Part shown: positions 37,197 to 49,103 of the stretch, in pieces | Numbering within the stretch: the first letter of the stretch is position 1 | How the letters are laid out: every line of letters starts with the position of its first letter | Assembly: GCA_020881915.1 (NCBI GenBank) | Contig: JAJFPB010000009.1 | Coordinates: 2,232,001-2,296,000, forward strand | Direction: 5' to 3' | DNA: 64,000 bases | From: Paramyrothecium sp. XJ0827 | Lineage: Eukaryota; Ascomycota; Sordariomycetes; Hypocreales; Stachybotryaceae | The notes under the pieces: generated by a model | Seen by the model: only the letters and a program-made list of their open reading frames with translations | Told to the model about the DNA's origin: nothing | Databases searched by the model: none | Program-made: the position numbers and the translations under genes

Positions 37197-37939
37197 AAGA
37201 GGTTGTTTCCAAGGGACCGTACGGGCTGGCGGCTAGCGACCATTTCTTTATCCATTGGAACTGCTGGTCTAAAGAGCACGTCGGCCCTATCCTCGACTAC
37301 CTTGCCTCGTGGTTCAGTCAAGAGCTCTCCGAAGCAAAGCGTACAGTCTGGCCAACTGCGAGGATGTCTATATGGAATCGCTGGAGTTCTTCAAAATTGA
37401 CGAGGCAGGCTTCAAAGAGAACTGGAGAGTTCTGGACCCAACATTGATCGACAACATGGGATGGATGGTCAAAGCTTCTGAGACACTGAAGCCTGGAAAC
37501 TACGTTCTCCGACACAAGATGATTGCTCTTCACTCTACGAACAACGCCGATGGCGCCCAAAACTTTTTGCAGTGCTTCAACATCAGGGTTCAAGGCTCTG
37601 GTAGTGATCTGCCGGACGGCGTTCCAGCAACTCAGCTCTATGCTCCTGACGACGAGGGCATCCACGTCAACATCTACGGCAAGTTCTCCAGCTGTTACCG
37701 AGATTGGAGGTGCGGTTGAGCAAACCGTCTCTGTCGCCACTGTCACAGCTTCTCCTGCATCCCCTGGAAGTTCCGCCCCGATAGGTAGCAATGGCCAAGG
37801 ATTTGGCAGCAACACCACGTCTTTATTACCCACTTCACCCGCGGATAACGAGGATGATACTGGTGAATGGGAGGAGGTTTGCACTCGCTGCAGAGTTCGC
37901 GATTCCAAGGGTCGTCCGGTCAAGAAGGCGATTGCTTAA
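37197..37939 (+). pseudogene. 5'-truncated AA9 lytic polysaccharide monooxygenase
   Basis: C-terminal two-thirds of an AA9 (former GH61) copper enzyme. Readable blocks are HVGPILDYLAS, LEFFKIDEAGF, LKPGNYVLRHKMIALHS, GAQNFLQCFN and GIHVNIYG. A 38-base intron (37309-37346) joins DYLAS to LANCED. The signal peptide and the N-terminal histidine of the copper brace are not found upstream. The usual axial tyrosine of the QxYPQC block is phenylalanine here. After NIYG the frame shifts by one base (GG at 37678-37679); with one G fewer it reads NIYASSPAV, then a Ser/Thr-rich linker and a short tail ending KKAIA. Truncation plus frameshift argues for a dead copy of an oxidative cellulose-degrading enzyme. 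Confidence 0.75.
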
Positions 37940-38468
37940 ACAAGTCTGAAACTTCAGGCGAATACTAGTAGCTGTGGATCAAGCGATTTTGACTGTCTTC
38001 TGTACCGCAGACGAATGAGTTCCACTTGGTATTGTAAATATTCCATCACATTAGCAACTCAAGCTGCCTTTTCTCACGGTTGGCTTTAAAATATGTAGTT
38101 CTTCAAGTTACTCGAAAAACTCAGAAAGGCCTTTGGTGGGCGTTGCAACCCGGTCTCGTCAGATTCCTGGCTACACTGCTATATTTCAAAATATGTAGAG
38201 TGATGGTGACAAGTCGGATGGGCACAAAAGAGTGATTCATGGGAAGTTTCGCACTTGTGTGCCCCCCGTACCAAAGCTATCCTGGGTGTGCCCCGGACAA
38301 GTTCGTCCTGATTTACTACGTACTGGGGTAGATGAACGGTCAAAACGATTATGACGTGACCGGAGGTCTGTTTTTGGGCCTGCAGACGTTGGTCATTGAA
38401 TCTGCCAAGAATCTGCCAAGTACGCAAATCGCCCGCCTCATGTGTCGAGAAGCATATAGGCTAATCAG
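37940..38468. other. Intergenic, no gene seen
   Basis: No supported frame in this 0.5 kb. Confidence 0.4.
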
Positions 38469-39190
38469 TCAACTATCTGTACGAAAGGTCATAATGTCCT
38501 TACTTAGCCGGTGTCCTTTTTCAGTTGATTCATGAAACGCTTCTTCTGCCACATGGCGAGCACGCGTAACAGACAAAAGGTCTTCCTGTGTTGTATACGA
38601 ATCAACCCCATCTTTGCTACTTGCTTCAAGCAGTCCACGTGATGCCAAAACTGTGACATACTTAGCACAACAGTGGATCAGAAAAGCAGCAAGCAAAGTC
38701 GGCGAGGCAGCGTGATCGGAGGGGATGCTCCCGGTTTCCAAACATTTGTCTTAGTTCATCGGATAAAAAGTGTACTGAAGATCAGGCAACTGTTTTTCTT
38801 GCAGCCACTGATCTAGCAAGACTAGCAAAAGCTGTATGCCAAATTGAGCTAGGGCTTTGTCATGACCACAACTAACAACGTGATAGTTAAAAAATCCGAC
38901 ACTGAACGAAAGCAGGTTGCTCCCCGCGGGGAAGATTGGAAATCCAGGCCTAAATCGGCCCTTCTTGCTTACGCCCCGCGCCATAACAACAAGCAATGCT
39001 AGCACCAGAGAGCTAGTTAGGACAGCTCGCAGACACGCTAGGTCCAGAGCGAGCTCACCAATGCATCGTGGAGAGTTGGGAGAAATCTCGGTTCCTTTTG
39101 AGAGAAGTAGTGATTGGTCACAGTTTACTACCGGCGCTGTGTCGACGTCGAGGTTGACATTTGGTCCGGAACATAGCCGGGACTAATGCA
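38469..39190 (-). other. Unidentified minus-strand frame with one internal stop
   Basis: From about 39190 to 38469 one frame is open for roughly 240 codons with a single TAA at 38753-38751. The reading includes RPGFPIFPAGSNLLSFSVGF, QFGIQLLLVLLDQWLQEKQ, then after the stop ASPTLLAAFLIHCCAKYV and RARHVAEEAF. No family recognised, and no convincing start codon. It may be the remains of a gene. Confidence 0.3.
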
Positions 39191-40164
39191 GCCGGCTTAC
39201 GGCACTAAAGGGCCCCCTTCAGCCAACCATATCCTTTGTGAGGGAGCCACGGCTAACCCGTCAGTAGGATGCGGGGGAAAAGCTACCCCAGCCAGCCCAT
39301 TATGCTATGTGGGTTCTCCATGGGGTTGAGCTGGTGAATGCTACGATGGCTTGGGAATGGTCATTAGATTCCGACACTCGCTAAGCAATGGCGAAGAATA
39401 CCGACCTCGGACATTTGAGGGATGCGAACATGCCCCAAGCAACAGCCCATTGTGTCTAGTACAATCCAGGACTAGAGATACGACTTTGGACCTGTCCATG
39501 ACATTCTCCGTTCACTCCTTGGCGCACATCCGGGTATATTCAAAAGCTCTGGTCGATGAGCTTTGACGTTGTCATGCGAGACTGGCGACAACAATTGCTA
39601 ATCATCCCGTCAGCCATGGGCTACAAAACTTTCCGATACTGTGACCGGAAGTATACAAGAAGCAACTCCGGCAGAGATTTGTGTCGCGTGGTTTTCTAGT
39701 TCGGACGCCAATGGCCAGAGCTTCAAGGGTCCTAGTCTAAAGTGGCGTCCGTTATTTATGCCCGCAAGCCCAATGGAATGGCACCGGAGTCCTCAAGAAC
39801 CATGACGTTACACCTTGCCCATTTCGCAGCCATCAATGGTGGGACTGGCTCAAGTGACCGTCTCCGGTCCGCAAGTCCTCCTGCAACAGCAAAGACTGGC
39901 CCCATATTGGCCTCAATAGCGTCTGATTTGCCAAAGAAGGACCGAAAAGTAGTGCCACTGGGACTCGGTGACTTCTTGTGCAGAGACTGGTTCTTGCGTC
40001 TCTTAGGGAGAAGTGGCAGGTCTTCAAGTATTTAAGATGCCCAACTCTATTGATGTTTGGTCTGATCTCCTCTTCTCGTCTCGCATCGGCTCAAGTTGCA
40101 ACTGCCTTCCTGGTATCTCTGAGCTTGCCTCTTCATACATCGGGACAAAAAGTCGTCACTTAAC
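39191..40164. other. Upstream region of the beta-glucosidase gene
   Basis: No gene seen; it should hold the GH3 promoter. TATTTAAG at 40029-40036 lies about 130 bases before the ATG. Confidence 0.45.
40029..40036 (+). promoter_or_regulatory. TATA-like element of the beta-glucosidase gene
   Basis: TATTTAAG at a typical distance upstream of the GH3 start. The same octamer precedes the heparinase-like gene at 54667. Confidence 0.35.
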
Positions 40165-42961
40165 ATGAAGACCAAGATTTTGCTGCAGGTGGCGTGTGTT
40201 GCTGCCGCCAGTATTCAACCTGTATGTTCACCTCGCCATCCGTTTATGTTTGACATTGCTACATCCATTGTGCAAGGCTAGTGCTAACTCATATATAGAG
40301 GCAAGATATTGATTCAAATCTTCCTCAGTCTGAGCCGTTCTACCCTTCACCATGGATGTCTGCCAAGGCACCTGGCTGGGAGCAGGCCTATGTGCAGGCG
40401 AGGCAGTTTGTGTCGCAGATGACGCTCTTGGAAAAGGTCAATCTTACGACCGGTGTCGGGTATGTTACAAAAGCGCCTGGCGAAGTGTTTGGTTACTGAC
40501 GAATCTAGATGGTCGAGTGACCGCTGCGTTGGAAATACGGGTGGCGTTCCTCGCCTCGGCCTCCGTGGTCTATGCCTCCAAGACGGTCCTGTAGGCGTTC
40601 GACTTACGGATTACAACTCAGTATTCCCATCCGGCCAGACCGCTGCGGCAACTTGGGACAAGGGTCTTATTTACCGTAGGGCAAATGCTATTGGCAAAGA
40701 GTTCGCAGGCAAGGGCGTTGATATCGCCCTGGCCCCTGTGGCTGGGCCTCTCGGTCGTAATGCCGCCGGAGGCCGTAACTGGGAGGGCTTTTTTGCCGAT
40801 CCCTACGCAACAGGTATTGCCATGGCAGAGAGCGTGAAGGGCATTCAAGACGCAGGGGTCATTGCCAATGCAAAGCATTTCGTTGGTAATGAGCAAGGTC
40901 AGTCCTTTTGACTCCCACTATGCGAGAACCAAGCTTATGATTTCTCCAGAACACTTCAGAATTGCCTCCGAATGGAATAATTATGGCTTCAATATCTCTG
41001 AATCTCTATCATCAAACATCGACGATAAGACGATGCATGAGTTATACTTGTGGCCTTTCGCCGATGCTGTTCGTGCTGGCGTGGGCTCTGTTATGTGCTC
41101 GTATCAACAAGTCAACAACTCCTACGGCTGCCAGAATTCAAAGCTTATGAACGGACTACTCAAGAGTGAGCTTGGGTTTCAAGGCTTTGTTACGAGCGAT
41201 TGGTTTGCCCAGCATGCTGGCGCAGCCACTGCAGTGGCAGGCCTGGACATGACCATGGCCGGTGATATCACGCCGTACTCCGGCCGAAGCTACTGGGGCG
41301 CGAACCTTACCTTGGCGGTTCTGAATGGTACAGTTCCTGAGTATCGCATTGATGATATGGCCATGCGCATCATGGCAGCATACTTCAAAGTCGGCAGGAC
41401 CGTTGAGAGCCAACCTGATATTAACTTTTCATCCTGGACCTTGGCTAATACTGGTCCTGCCCAGTTCGCTGCCGGTGCCAACCAAGAGGTTCTGAACCAG
41501 CACGTCGATGTCAGGACCAATCACGCGGGTTTGATTCGAGAAATCGCAGCGAAGGGCACGGTCTTGCTCAAGAACGACGGCGCGCTCCCTCTTGATAAGC
41601 CCCGGTTTGTTGCAGTCATGGGCGACGATGCAGGTCCCAATTCCCGAGGTCCCAATGGTTGTGTAGACAGGGCTTGTGTCGATGGTGTTTATGCAGCGGG
41701 TTGGGGCTCTGGAACAGCCAATTATCCTTACCTCATTACGCCAGATCAAGCTCTTCAGCAGCAGGCTCTCAAAGACGGCACCAGATACGAAAGCATTCTG
41801 AACAACAATGCCTCTCTGATCAGCAATACCTTGTTCTCCCAGGACGAGGTTACAGGCATTGTTTTCGTATACGCTGCTGCAGGTGAGGGCTACCTCAGCA
41901 CAGATGGTATTCTCGCCGACCGCAACGATCTGCATCTTCTTAATGGAGGCGATGAACTAGTCCGCAACATCTCTTCGGTCTGTAACAACACAATCGTCGT
42001 CATTCATTCCCCTGGCCCTGTCATTCTCGACTGGCACGACTCACCTAACATCACCGCCATCGTTTGGGCAGGGCTCCCAGGACAGGAAGCTGGCAATTCA
42101 ATTGTTGATGTCCTGTATGGTAAGGTGAACCCGTCAGGCAAGAGCCCCTTCACCTGGGGTCCAACCAGGGAGAGCTACGGTACAGACGTGCTGTACGAAC
42201 AAAACAATGGCAACGAAGCACCACAAGTCGATTTCACCGAGGGTGTCTTCATTGACTACCGTCACTTTGATCGCAATGCGCCAAATGCAGGCGACGAAGG
42301 TGCCCCTGTCTTCGAGTTTGGTTTTGGACTTTCATATACTACATTCAACTACTCCAACATCCAAGTCAGCAGGAGAGGCATCGGTCGTCCGTACAACCCT
42401 ACTTCTGGCTCGACAGAGGCCGCCCCTACTTTCAGTGGCAACTTCAGCACGAACCTTGCCGATTATGTATTCCCTGAGAATGAAGTTAGCTATTTGCGAG
42501 GCTACATTTATCCTTACCTCAACGTTACTGATCCCCGCGAGGCTTCAGACGACGACAACTACGGTCAAACAGCGGAGCAATTCCTACCACCAAATGCCCT
42601 GGATTCCTCCCCGCAACCTTTGCTGCCATCCTCTGGGGAGCCTGGCGGCCATCGCTCACTTTGGGACGTGATGTACACTGTAACTGCGACCATCACCAAT
42701 AGTGGTGACGTGGTGGGCAACGAGGTACCTCAGCTGTACGTTTCTTTGGGAGGTGAAAACGAGCCTGTGAGAGTGCTGCGAGGGTTCAGCCGCCTCCGGA
42801 TTGACCCAGGCCAGAGTGTGACCTTCAGGGCCGACTTGACCCGCCGTGATATCAGCAACTGGGATGTGGTGAGCCAAAATTGGGTCATCACAAACTATCC
42901 CAAGACTGTTTACATTGGCTCATCTTCCCGCAATCTTCCCTTGTCTGCACCATTGAACTGA
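40165..42961 (+). CDS. Secreted beta-glucosidase, GH3
   Basis: An 872-residue glucosidase in four exons (40165-40221, 40299-40459, 40509-40897, 40950-42961), in frame throughout. The signal peptide is [19 protein letters not shown]-terminal barrel blocks are [25 protein letters not shown] and [13 protein letters not shown]; the nucleophile aspartate is in [13 protein letters not shown]. The second domain has [13 protein letters not shown] and a sugar-binding KSPFTWG. The C-terminal fibronectin-III-like domain follows ([25 protein letters not shown]). It should cleave cellobiose and other beta-glucosides outside the cell. A degraded copy of the last exon and its 3' flank lies at 46465-46857. 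Confidence 0.94.
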
Positions 42962-43609
42962 TGAGCGGGATACATGAGCAGATCAATGTGGACTGTAGCT
43001 TGAACTATGGGAGATAGGAAAAATACGTCGCGCAAGGTCAAACCATGTTATGGGATGTGATTCTACGTAGGAGCAAGGGATATCTCTTGATTAGGTGAAT
43101 AAGAAGAAATTAGGGTTGTTTACTAGTCATGGCAAATGTATGCCTGAGACGCAATGAAAATTCTTATGAGTTTGGTATGGGAAGTCTCTGGACGCAAGGC
43201 ATTACATTTTGTGTGTGGTTGTCTCTCACCCCCTTTTAGCTCAATGTTGATGTTAAATTTTTTTTTTTTTTAAAGATCTATGGATTTGGATAAAACAATA
43301 ACTCGGTGAATTAAATCATAGATTATGCAGCCTTTTTATTTGACATATACACTTGTACCTATTGTAGGACTGATTATCCGTGCATGAGAGTGGAAAAGAC
43401 ACCGCGGAGCAGTCACATAAAATACAGCACGGGGCACTGAAAGGAATGGTTCAACCTTGTTGAGCAGCCCACGCTACATCTCGAAAATAGACAAAAACTT
43501 CTGATTCATTGGAGACTTGAAGGATATATCTACAACCAGATGTAGGGGGAAAAAAGTGAAATGGCCTTAATGATGCGCTCGATTCGTTTGGAAGTAGCAC
43601 GAATCTCGG
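42962..43609. other. Intergenic between convergent genes
   Basis: 3' ends of the GH3 gene and the aldo/keto reductase gene, with a T14 run at 43258-43271. The left 250 bases are the source of the copy at 46551-46856. Confidence 0.5.
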
Positions 43610-44610
43610 CTATTTGACAATCTTCCAAACGTCATCCAGAGCCAAGAGCACATCTTCCGGAAGCGGGCCTCTCTTGATGTTGGCGATGTTCTGCTTAACT
43701 TGAGAAAGGTTGCTCGATCCGAAGATAATGGCATCTTGCTTCTCTAACTTAGAGTGGAATGCGAGCCAACGAAGAGCCACTTCTGTCTTTGGGATTCCAT
43801 GCGGCCTAAGAATATTGTCGAGAAAGCGAATGGCTTCGTGAAACTTTTCCTTATCGTATCTTCGAGCATCATGCGACATGATATTTCCCTCGCTAAAGCG
43901 GGTACCCTCAACATTGCCCGACGTCAGGGCGCCGTGTAGGAAGCCACTTGCATGAGGACTATGAGCTACAAACTGCATTCCATGTTGGCGAACTATGTCA
44001 AGGATCCGCCCCTCATGGCGCCTGTCAATCAAGTTGTAAACACCTTCGTAGACAGACGGTTTGACGTAGCCCTCACGCTCGCAGATATCGATAAATTCGG
44101 CAAGCATGTCGGCCGGAAAATTTGAAATGCCTAGCTATAGACGATGAGTGAAATACTTTACGGCTGAGATAGTTCCTTACTCACCTTATCATAAGTTCCA
44201 GCTTTGAACTGTGCATCGAAACCAGCTGCCTGTTCTTCCAAGGGTGTAGCTGTATCAGGGGCATGCGGATAGAAAACATTTATCTTCTGGCCATCTTCAA
44301 GGCGTAGAGCCTCGATGCTTTCCGCAGCTGACTGGGCAATCTTCTCAGCTTGCAAAGTACCTTTGAAGTTTTTCATGCTGATCAGAACTTTGGTGTCGAT
44401 GCTGAATCCCAATTTCGCAGCCCTAGCTTGTCCAAGGAGACGCTGTGAAGCACCAACATCTGTCGGGGGGTAGAGAGCCGCTGTGTCAAGCCGCTTAACC
44501 CCGCCCTCTCGAAGAACTTGAAGAAGCTCTCTGACTGCTTCCTCCCCAACAAACTCATTACCAATGCCGCCACAGCCAAAGATAAGTTGAGGTGCTTCTG
44601 GGGCTGCCAT
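43610..44610 (-). CDS. Aldo/keto reductase
   Basis: A 316-residue cytosolic NADPH-dependent reductase in two exons (44610-44185, 44134-43610) with a 50-base intron. The catalytic tyrosine is in LDTAALYPP, the lysine in SIDTKVLIS and the histidine in NVFYPHAPD. C-terminal cofactor blocks are LGISNF, AHSPHASGFLHG and AIIFGSSNLSQVKQNI. It resembles the aflatoxin-aldehyde-reductase-like branch of the superfamily, which reduces aldehydes and ketones, including toxic ones. The gene is tail-to-tail with the beta-glucosidase. Substrate unknown. Confidence 0.9.
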
Positions 44611-46464
44611 AATTGTTGTTGCGTTAGCTAGGGGGAAGACTGAAGATGTTTAGTTGGGTTTGATAGAGCAGCTAGTGTTGCAAAACGAAGACGGGTTGCA
44701 TAGGGAATCATCACAAGCCCTGCCGCTTCATCCCGTCCGGGGGGGGGAACAATTTTAAAGCATGACGGGCTCAGTCCTTGGACGACCTCATAACTTGGAG
44801 GCTCAGAATTTGATTGGCTCTAGAGTAGTTTCTGATTACCAGTGTCACCCCGGACACGTCATGTACCCTCAGTGGATGCATTCTCCTTGTCAATGGCATG
44901 AGCCCAGGATCGCTGGACGTCGATCCCAGGACTGCAAGTTGCGCCAACATCCTCCCAAGGAAGACTCATGCTTATGGCGCAGTACAACGAGTCTGCACTC
45001 CGGCCGTCCTTGCATGACCCGTGACTAGTACTTGCCATGATTGGCCATTTCTCCTGCACGTATCGATTCATACATTGCCGCCCCTCCACTGAGGGCCAGA
45101 AATAATTAATGAGCCCGGTGCCTGATTGGGTGGTGGTGTCTATGAACCAATGGCTTACCTTTTTTGACCAGCGATTTGCTGTGTTCTCTGCTATCCATAG
45201 ATGTGAGACAAAGAAGATGCCCGCAACCAACACAGAGTAGCGCTTGCAGCAATTCCCTCATTAAACCCATTGATCTTCAGCACAAGTGTCGTCATAGGAC
45301 ATTCTGAATGCAAAATCTGGTGAGTGGATCACATGACTTGGAAATAATGCTTCGGTCATGGTCGTTTCGAATCGGAATGTCTTACCAACGTGCGTTGAGG
45401 AACCCCGGACGAGCAAGAGGTGCTTACAGTTGCGTTGGTTGCTGTCGAGGCTCAAATTTGCGCCTGCGGTCTCATTGAGAATGACAAGGCTAAATTTTGA
45501 CCATCACAACCTTAAAATGAGCTCTTTGAATACAGTATATTGATTAAGTAAGAAAGTGAAGGATTAAAGATGCTGCGAGGCCTGACTGTAGCAAACACAG
45601 AACTAGATTGCTCTCATTATGTTGAGACTGAATGACTTCTCGACTGTACCTACCTTACCTGTCTTCTCGTTCCAACACGAAGGTAAGTGAGTGCAGAAGC
45701 GAACCAATGCAAATCCAGGTGTTGATTTATCGAGACAACGAACTGAATTGGCTACCAACTATCGGAGCATTCTTGAAGCTAGTAACTACAATAAGCCAAC
45801 ACATCCCCCATTTCTACGACTTATGTAACTAGAAATGTACTCGGGAGAAAATTGGTGTATTGATCAGCTGAATAAGATGGATAACGTTACGTTGTTCAAT
45901 ACATTGTATAATTAGTTATAGTCACCTAGCTACTTACCTTTCTTTTCTTGGATTTGACTAAGAGATATCATAGAGAGGCTGTCATGTCTCTCGGCCCTCC
46001 AGACCATTTGATGAGCCGCGGAGCGACACAAATCTCCAAGTGCTTCATGAGACGTTTGGTCTCTGTGAAAAGCCGTCCGAAGTGGAGTGCCTACCCGAGC
46101 CAGAGCCTGGGAGATTTCATTGCAAGACGACGGCAGACATTTGCGATTGGAAGCACGTGCATCCATGCCAGAAAAGGGCACTGTCCGTTCTGCGTGATGA
46201 CCAAACCCTTACGGCTGTGAGAAGAATGCATTAGTTGCATACGAAGCGCGACTGACTGCTTCACTTCCATGGTCAAATTAAGACCCTAGATGGACCTATT
46301 CATCGTGTAGGAAACATGGCGATTGCCTAGGCACTTGGACTCAATACTAGAACTATGATTTTACACCCAATGCTCTTGTGGCATTGAGCGCATTTCCGAC
46401 CTTACGCAGGCCTCTGACCATGGGCTAGCCAGGGACGATGTGATAGACCTATCAAGAGACAATG
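44611..46464. other. Intergenic, no gene seen
   Basis: About 1.85 kb. A G8 run occurs near 44740. Several short frames show no motif. Confidence 0.45.
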
Positions 46465-46857
46465 TTTCTGGGGAGGCGATTCCAAAGAAGATCAAAAACC
46501 GGACCCTGGGCATATTCGACTCCTTTTGCGATATTGACATTGATTGATGATCCCAAGACTGTGTACATAAGCTCATCTTTCCGCAATCATCTTTGGTCTG
46601 CACCATTGAAGTCATGGATACCAAGTTTGGGAAGATAGCATTAAGCGTATAGCTCAAGTATTAGGAGTCAAGGGAACAGCATCGCGTAAAAGTTACGCCA
46701 GCTGTGAGGAACTGACATTCTAGCACGGTGACCCAGGGTCTTTTGATTAGGTGATTGAAAGAATTTAAGGTTATTTGTTAGTCCCAGGCGAATGCCCTAT
46801 ACAAAATGCTAATGCTTGTAAGTATGGTAGGGGAAGTTTTCAAGAAACAAGACACCC
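46465..46857 (+). repeat. Degraded duplicate of the beta-glucosidase 3' end and flank
   Basis: From 46551 the bases align without gaps to 42898 onward, the last codons of the GH3 gene: 53 of the first 62 match. Similarity resumes in the 3' flank, for example TTGATTAGGTGA at about 46743 against about 43088, and continues to the GTATGG(T)GGGAAG region. A weaker match to the exon (GTTTCT..GGGAGG) begins near 46465. It carries no usable frame. It ends at the target site of the transposon. Confidence 0.65.
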
Positions 46858-46859
46858 TA

Positions 46860-46907
46860 ACGTACATGATAAGCGAGTGCACCAACCAAGCGAGTGCACC
46901 AAAAATT
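46860..46907 (+). repeat. Left terminal inverted repeat
   Basis: Begins ACGTACATGATAAGCGAG. Contains the 15-mer AAGCGAGTGCACCAA twice, separated by CC, probably a double transposase-binding site. Confidence 0.93.
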
Positions 46908-46965
46908 CACACCATTAAAATAGAACATTACTTAAAATCACTACAAAACATCTAATCAATTAAAA

Positions 46966-48617
46966 TTAATCACTATCGTCTTCTTCAGATACTAACACAA
47001 CTATCTGACATGTTCTTGAATTATGTCCGGTATTTCCACAGGTTCTACAGCGCCTTTCTCTCGCCAGTGCTGACCTCCCTCGACCACCACTTCTCAACAA
47101 TCCAGCCATTATCTGCGCATCAACGTCTTTCTGATCAATCTCATCCCTTCCCTCACCTATAGTCATCTTCCCTCCATTCTGTAGCCGGGTTCTTTTTGCC
47201 CTACGCCGCTTGCTAAGAGTCTCATTTGCCTGTCGAAGGATCTGGTTCTCAGACTTTAATAATGCTATTTGATGCATTATCGCCTTCGTTCCCTTAGAAA
47301 ATGACTTAAGCGCATCAACAATAGATGCTGGGGAGCTTCCTGGTGCCTTCTGATTCGTCTTTCAAGGTATTCAGATTGAGAGGTAGCCTCAAGGACCGTC
47401 TTTGGCGTCTTGGGCACCCAAGGGTCGGGGAGGCCGGCCTCCTCCTCAATCGGTGTTGGAGTTCGTACCTGCACATCAAGCTTCGATATGACACTTTCTG
47501 GGTCTAAAGGAACAAGCCCGGCCCCTCTAAAACCCCCTTTGATATTAATTTCTATTATGGCGGCTTGGTGGGCGGCGTAAAATGCCAGAAAGAACTCAGT
47601 CTTAGAAACGTGGGTTATAGAGCACCTGATCAGATGCTCTATTTCTCGACCGTATGCCTTTTGAGTGGCCCAAAGCACCCGACATCAAGAGGCTGAAGTA
47701 GGTGAGACGAATGAGGCGGCATACACAGCGTAATGATATGGTTATCTTCACAATATTTCTCAAAGTCAACCGAGTGGTGACTTCCATGCCCATCGAGGAT
47801 CAGAAGACGATAGCGACCGGTTGATCGGGCCTTGGTATGCCGGTCAAAGTGTTTTAGCCACTCAAGGCCGGTCTCATTGTCGGTCCAACCATTTTGAGTT
47901 GTCGCAATAGCCCAGTCGCCCGGAAGGTTGCTTTCCTGGTACCAGCTTGCGAGGTGATATTGGCCCGCGACCACGATGAACGGCGCGATCGCCCAGCCTT
48001 CGGCATTAATCGCCTGAATGACTGTAACCCATTCCCGGTTTCCAGGCTGGACTGATTTCGGGTTTCCACGCCTATCTGCACCTGTGACGACCATTCCGCT
48101 TGCAATTATGCCCATCATAAAGCCGGTCTCATCAAAGTTGTAGATATCGGCTAGGTCGATGCCATATTTCGCGATTGTGTTCTCCACGAGCCGGAACCAA
48201 TTGCGAATAATGGTTGGATCTTCGCATTTAGCCCTCTGATAGTCATATTTACGAAAAAACGCGTCTTGAGCTCTGGTTGTCGCCTGACGAAGTTGGAAGC
48301 CCAGCGCTTGCCGACAGGTGACGCGTCGCGGTCAGCGAGCAGTCGGTTGGCCATTTCTTCAACACCACGCAGTCGCGGGGAAATCCTCGCGAATCCAGGT
48401 CGAGAATGAACTGGACAATAATCTGCTCCTCTAGATCGGATAGTCTCCGTGAGTTGGGGATGGTATCGCGCCGAGACTGGATGCCCCTCTGTCGGCGACG
48501 AAGGGCATAATAATCCACCTGGTATAATCTTGCGGCGGGTCGTAGACCCAGTTTCGGGTCATTTTGAAGGGCCCGAAGAGCGAGAAGCATATTAGCTTCA
48601 TTATTTGATTGTGACAT
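46966..48617 (-). CDS. Pogo/Fot transposase with four frameshifts
   Basis: If four missing bases are allowed for, this is a 551-residue transposase. It starts at ATG 48617 with a helix-turn-helix of CENP-B/pogo type (MLLALRALQND, GLRPAARLY), followed by a second DNA-binding block (RLLADRDASPVGKRWASNF, RRQPELKTRFF). The catalytic DDE domain has IYNFDETGFMMG (first D), LLILDGHGSHHSVDF (second D) and LLQPLDVGCFGPLK (third D). The C-terminus carries a coiled coil and a zinc knuckle CRTCGNTGHNSRTC. The frame slips by one at each of four short runs: 48377-48380 (C4 on the coding strand), 48254-48259 (T6), 47659-47662 (A4) and 47330-47333 (C4). Each looks like one base lost. No other damage is seen. 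Confidence 0.88.
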
Positions 48618-48667
48618 ATTTGGTGGTTGAGAAATAGTTGATTAGATGTAAAGAGGAGAGATTGAGT

Positions 48668-48715
48668 AATTTTTGGTGCACTCGCTTGGTTGGTGCACTC
48701 GCTTATCATGTACGT
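48668..48715 (-). repeat. Right terminal inverted repeat
   Basis: Exact reverse complement of the left repeat over 48 bases; identity stops at the next base inward. Confidence 0.93.
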
Positions 48716-49103
48716 TAGTTGCTAGGAGCAAAACCCCAGGAAATGGCCAGGACGACGGATAGCAGGATGCAGAATACATGAGCAAGCATTGTGGAAAAGC
48801 CGTCCAATAGTGCCATTAGTAGTGCCGATCCCTCAGCTAGCAGGCACGCACAGCCCCTAATGCGCCTCGAAAGCGAAATACGGCTGACCGTACCAGGTAG
48901 ATTGTGAGGCTTCCCACCCAATGGCGGAGCAGGGGTTTTCAGCCTCACAGCCAGCTGCCCCATACGAACGATGATCATGGTCATGGGTTTAACGAGCCGA
49001 ACCCGGCAGCCTTCTCCAGATGGTTGACTGTTTTTCTTCCTCAACTTTTTCTCATCTCGGGTTGAAGTAAGTTCATCACCCAATTGCATCCGCGTCCACG
49101 GCC
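48716..49103. other. Intergenic, upstream of the cysteine-repeat gene
   Basis: No gene accepted; the 124-codon minus-strand frame here was rejected. Confidence 0.45.

Larger units (their letters stand above)
46860..48715. mobile_element. Pogo/Fot-type DNA transposon, 1856 bp, flanked by TA
   Basis: Perfect inverted repeats of 48 bases at both ends and a TA on each side (46858-46859 and 48716-48717), the target duplication of Tc1/mariner/pogo elements. It encodes one pogo/Fot-type transposase on the minus strand. The unmutated repeats point to a recent insertion. Confidence 0.92.

Noticed and set aside
48715..49089. 124-codon minus-strand frame with hydrophobic end
   Set aside because: Starts 15 bases from the divergent cysteine-repeat gene and its stop lies at the transposon border; no family match.
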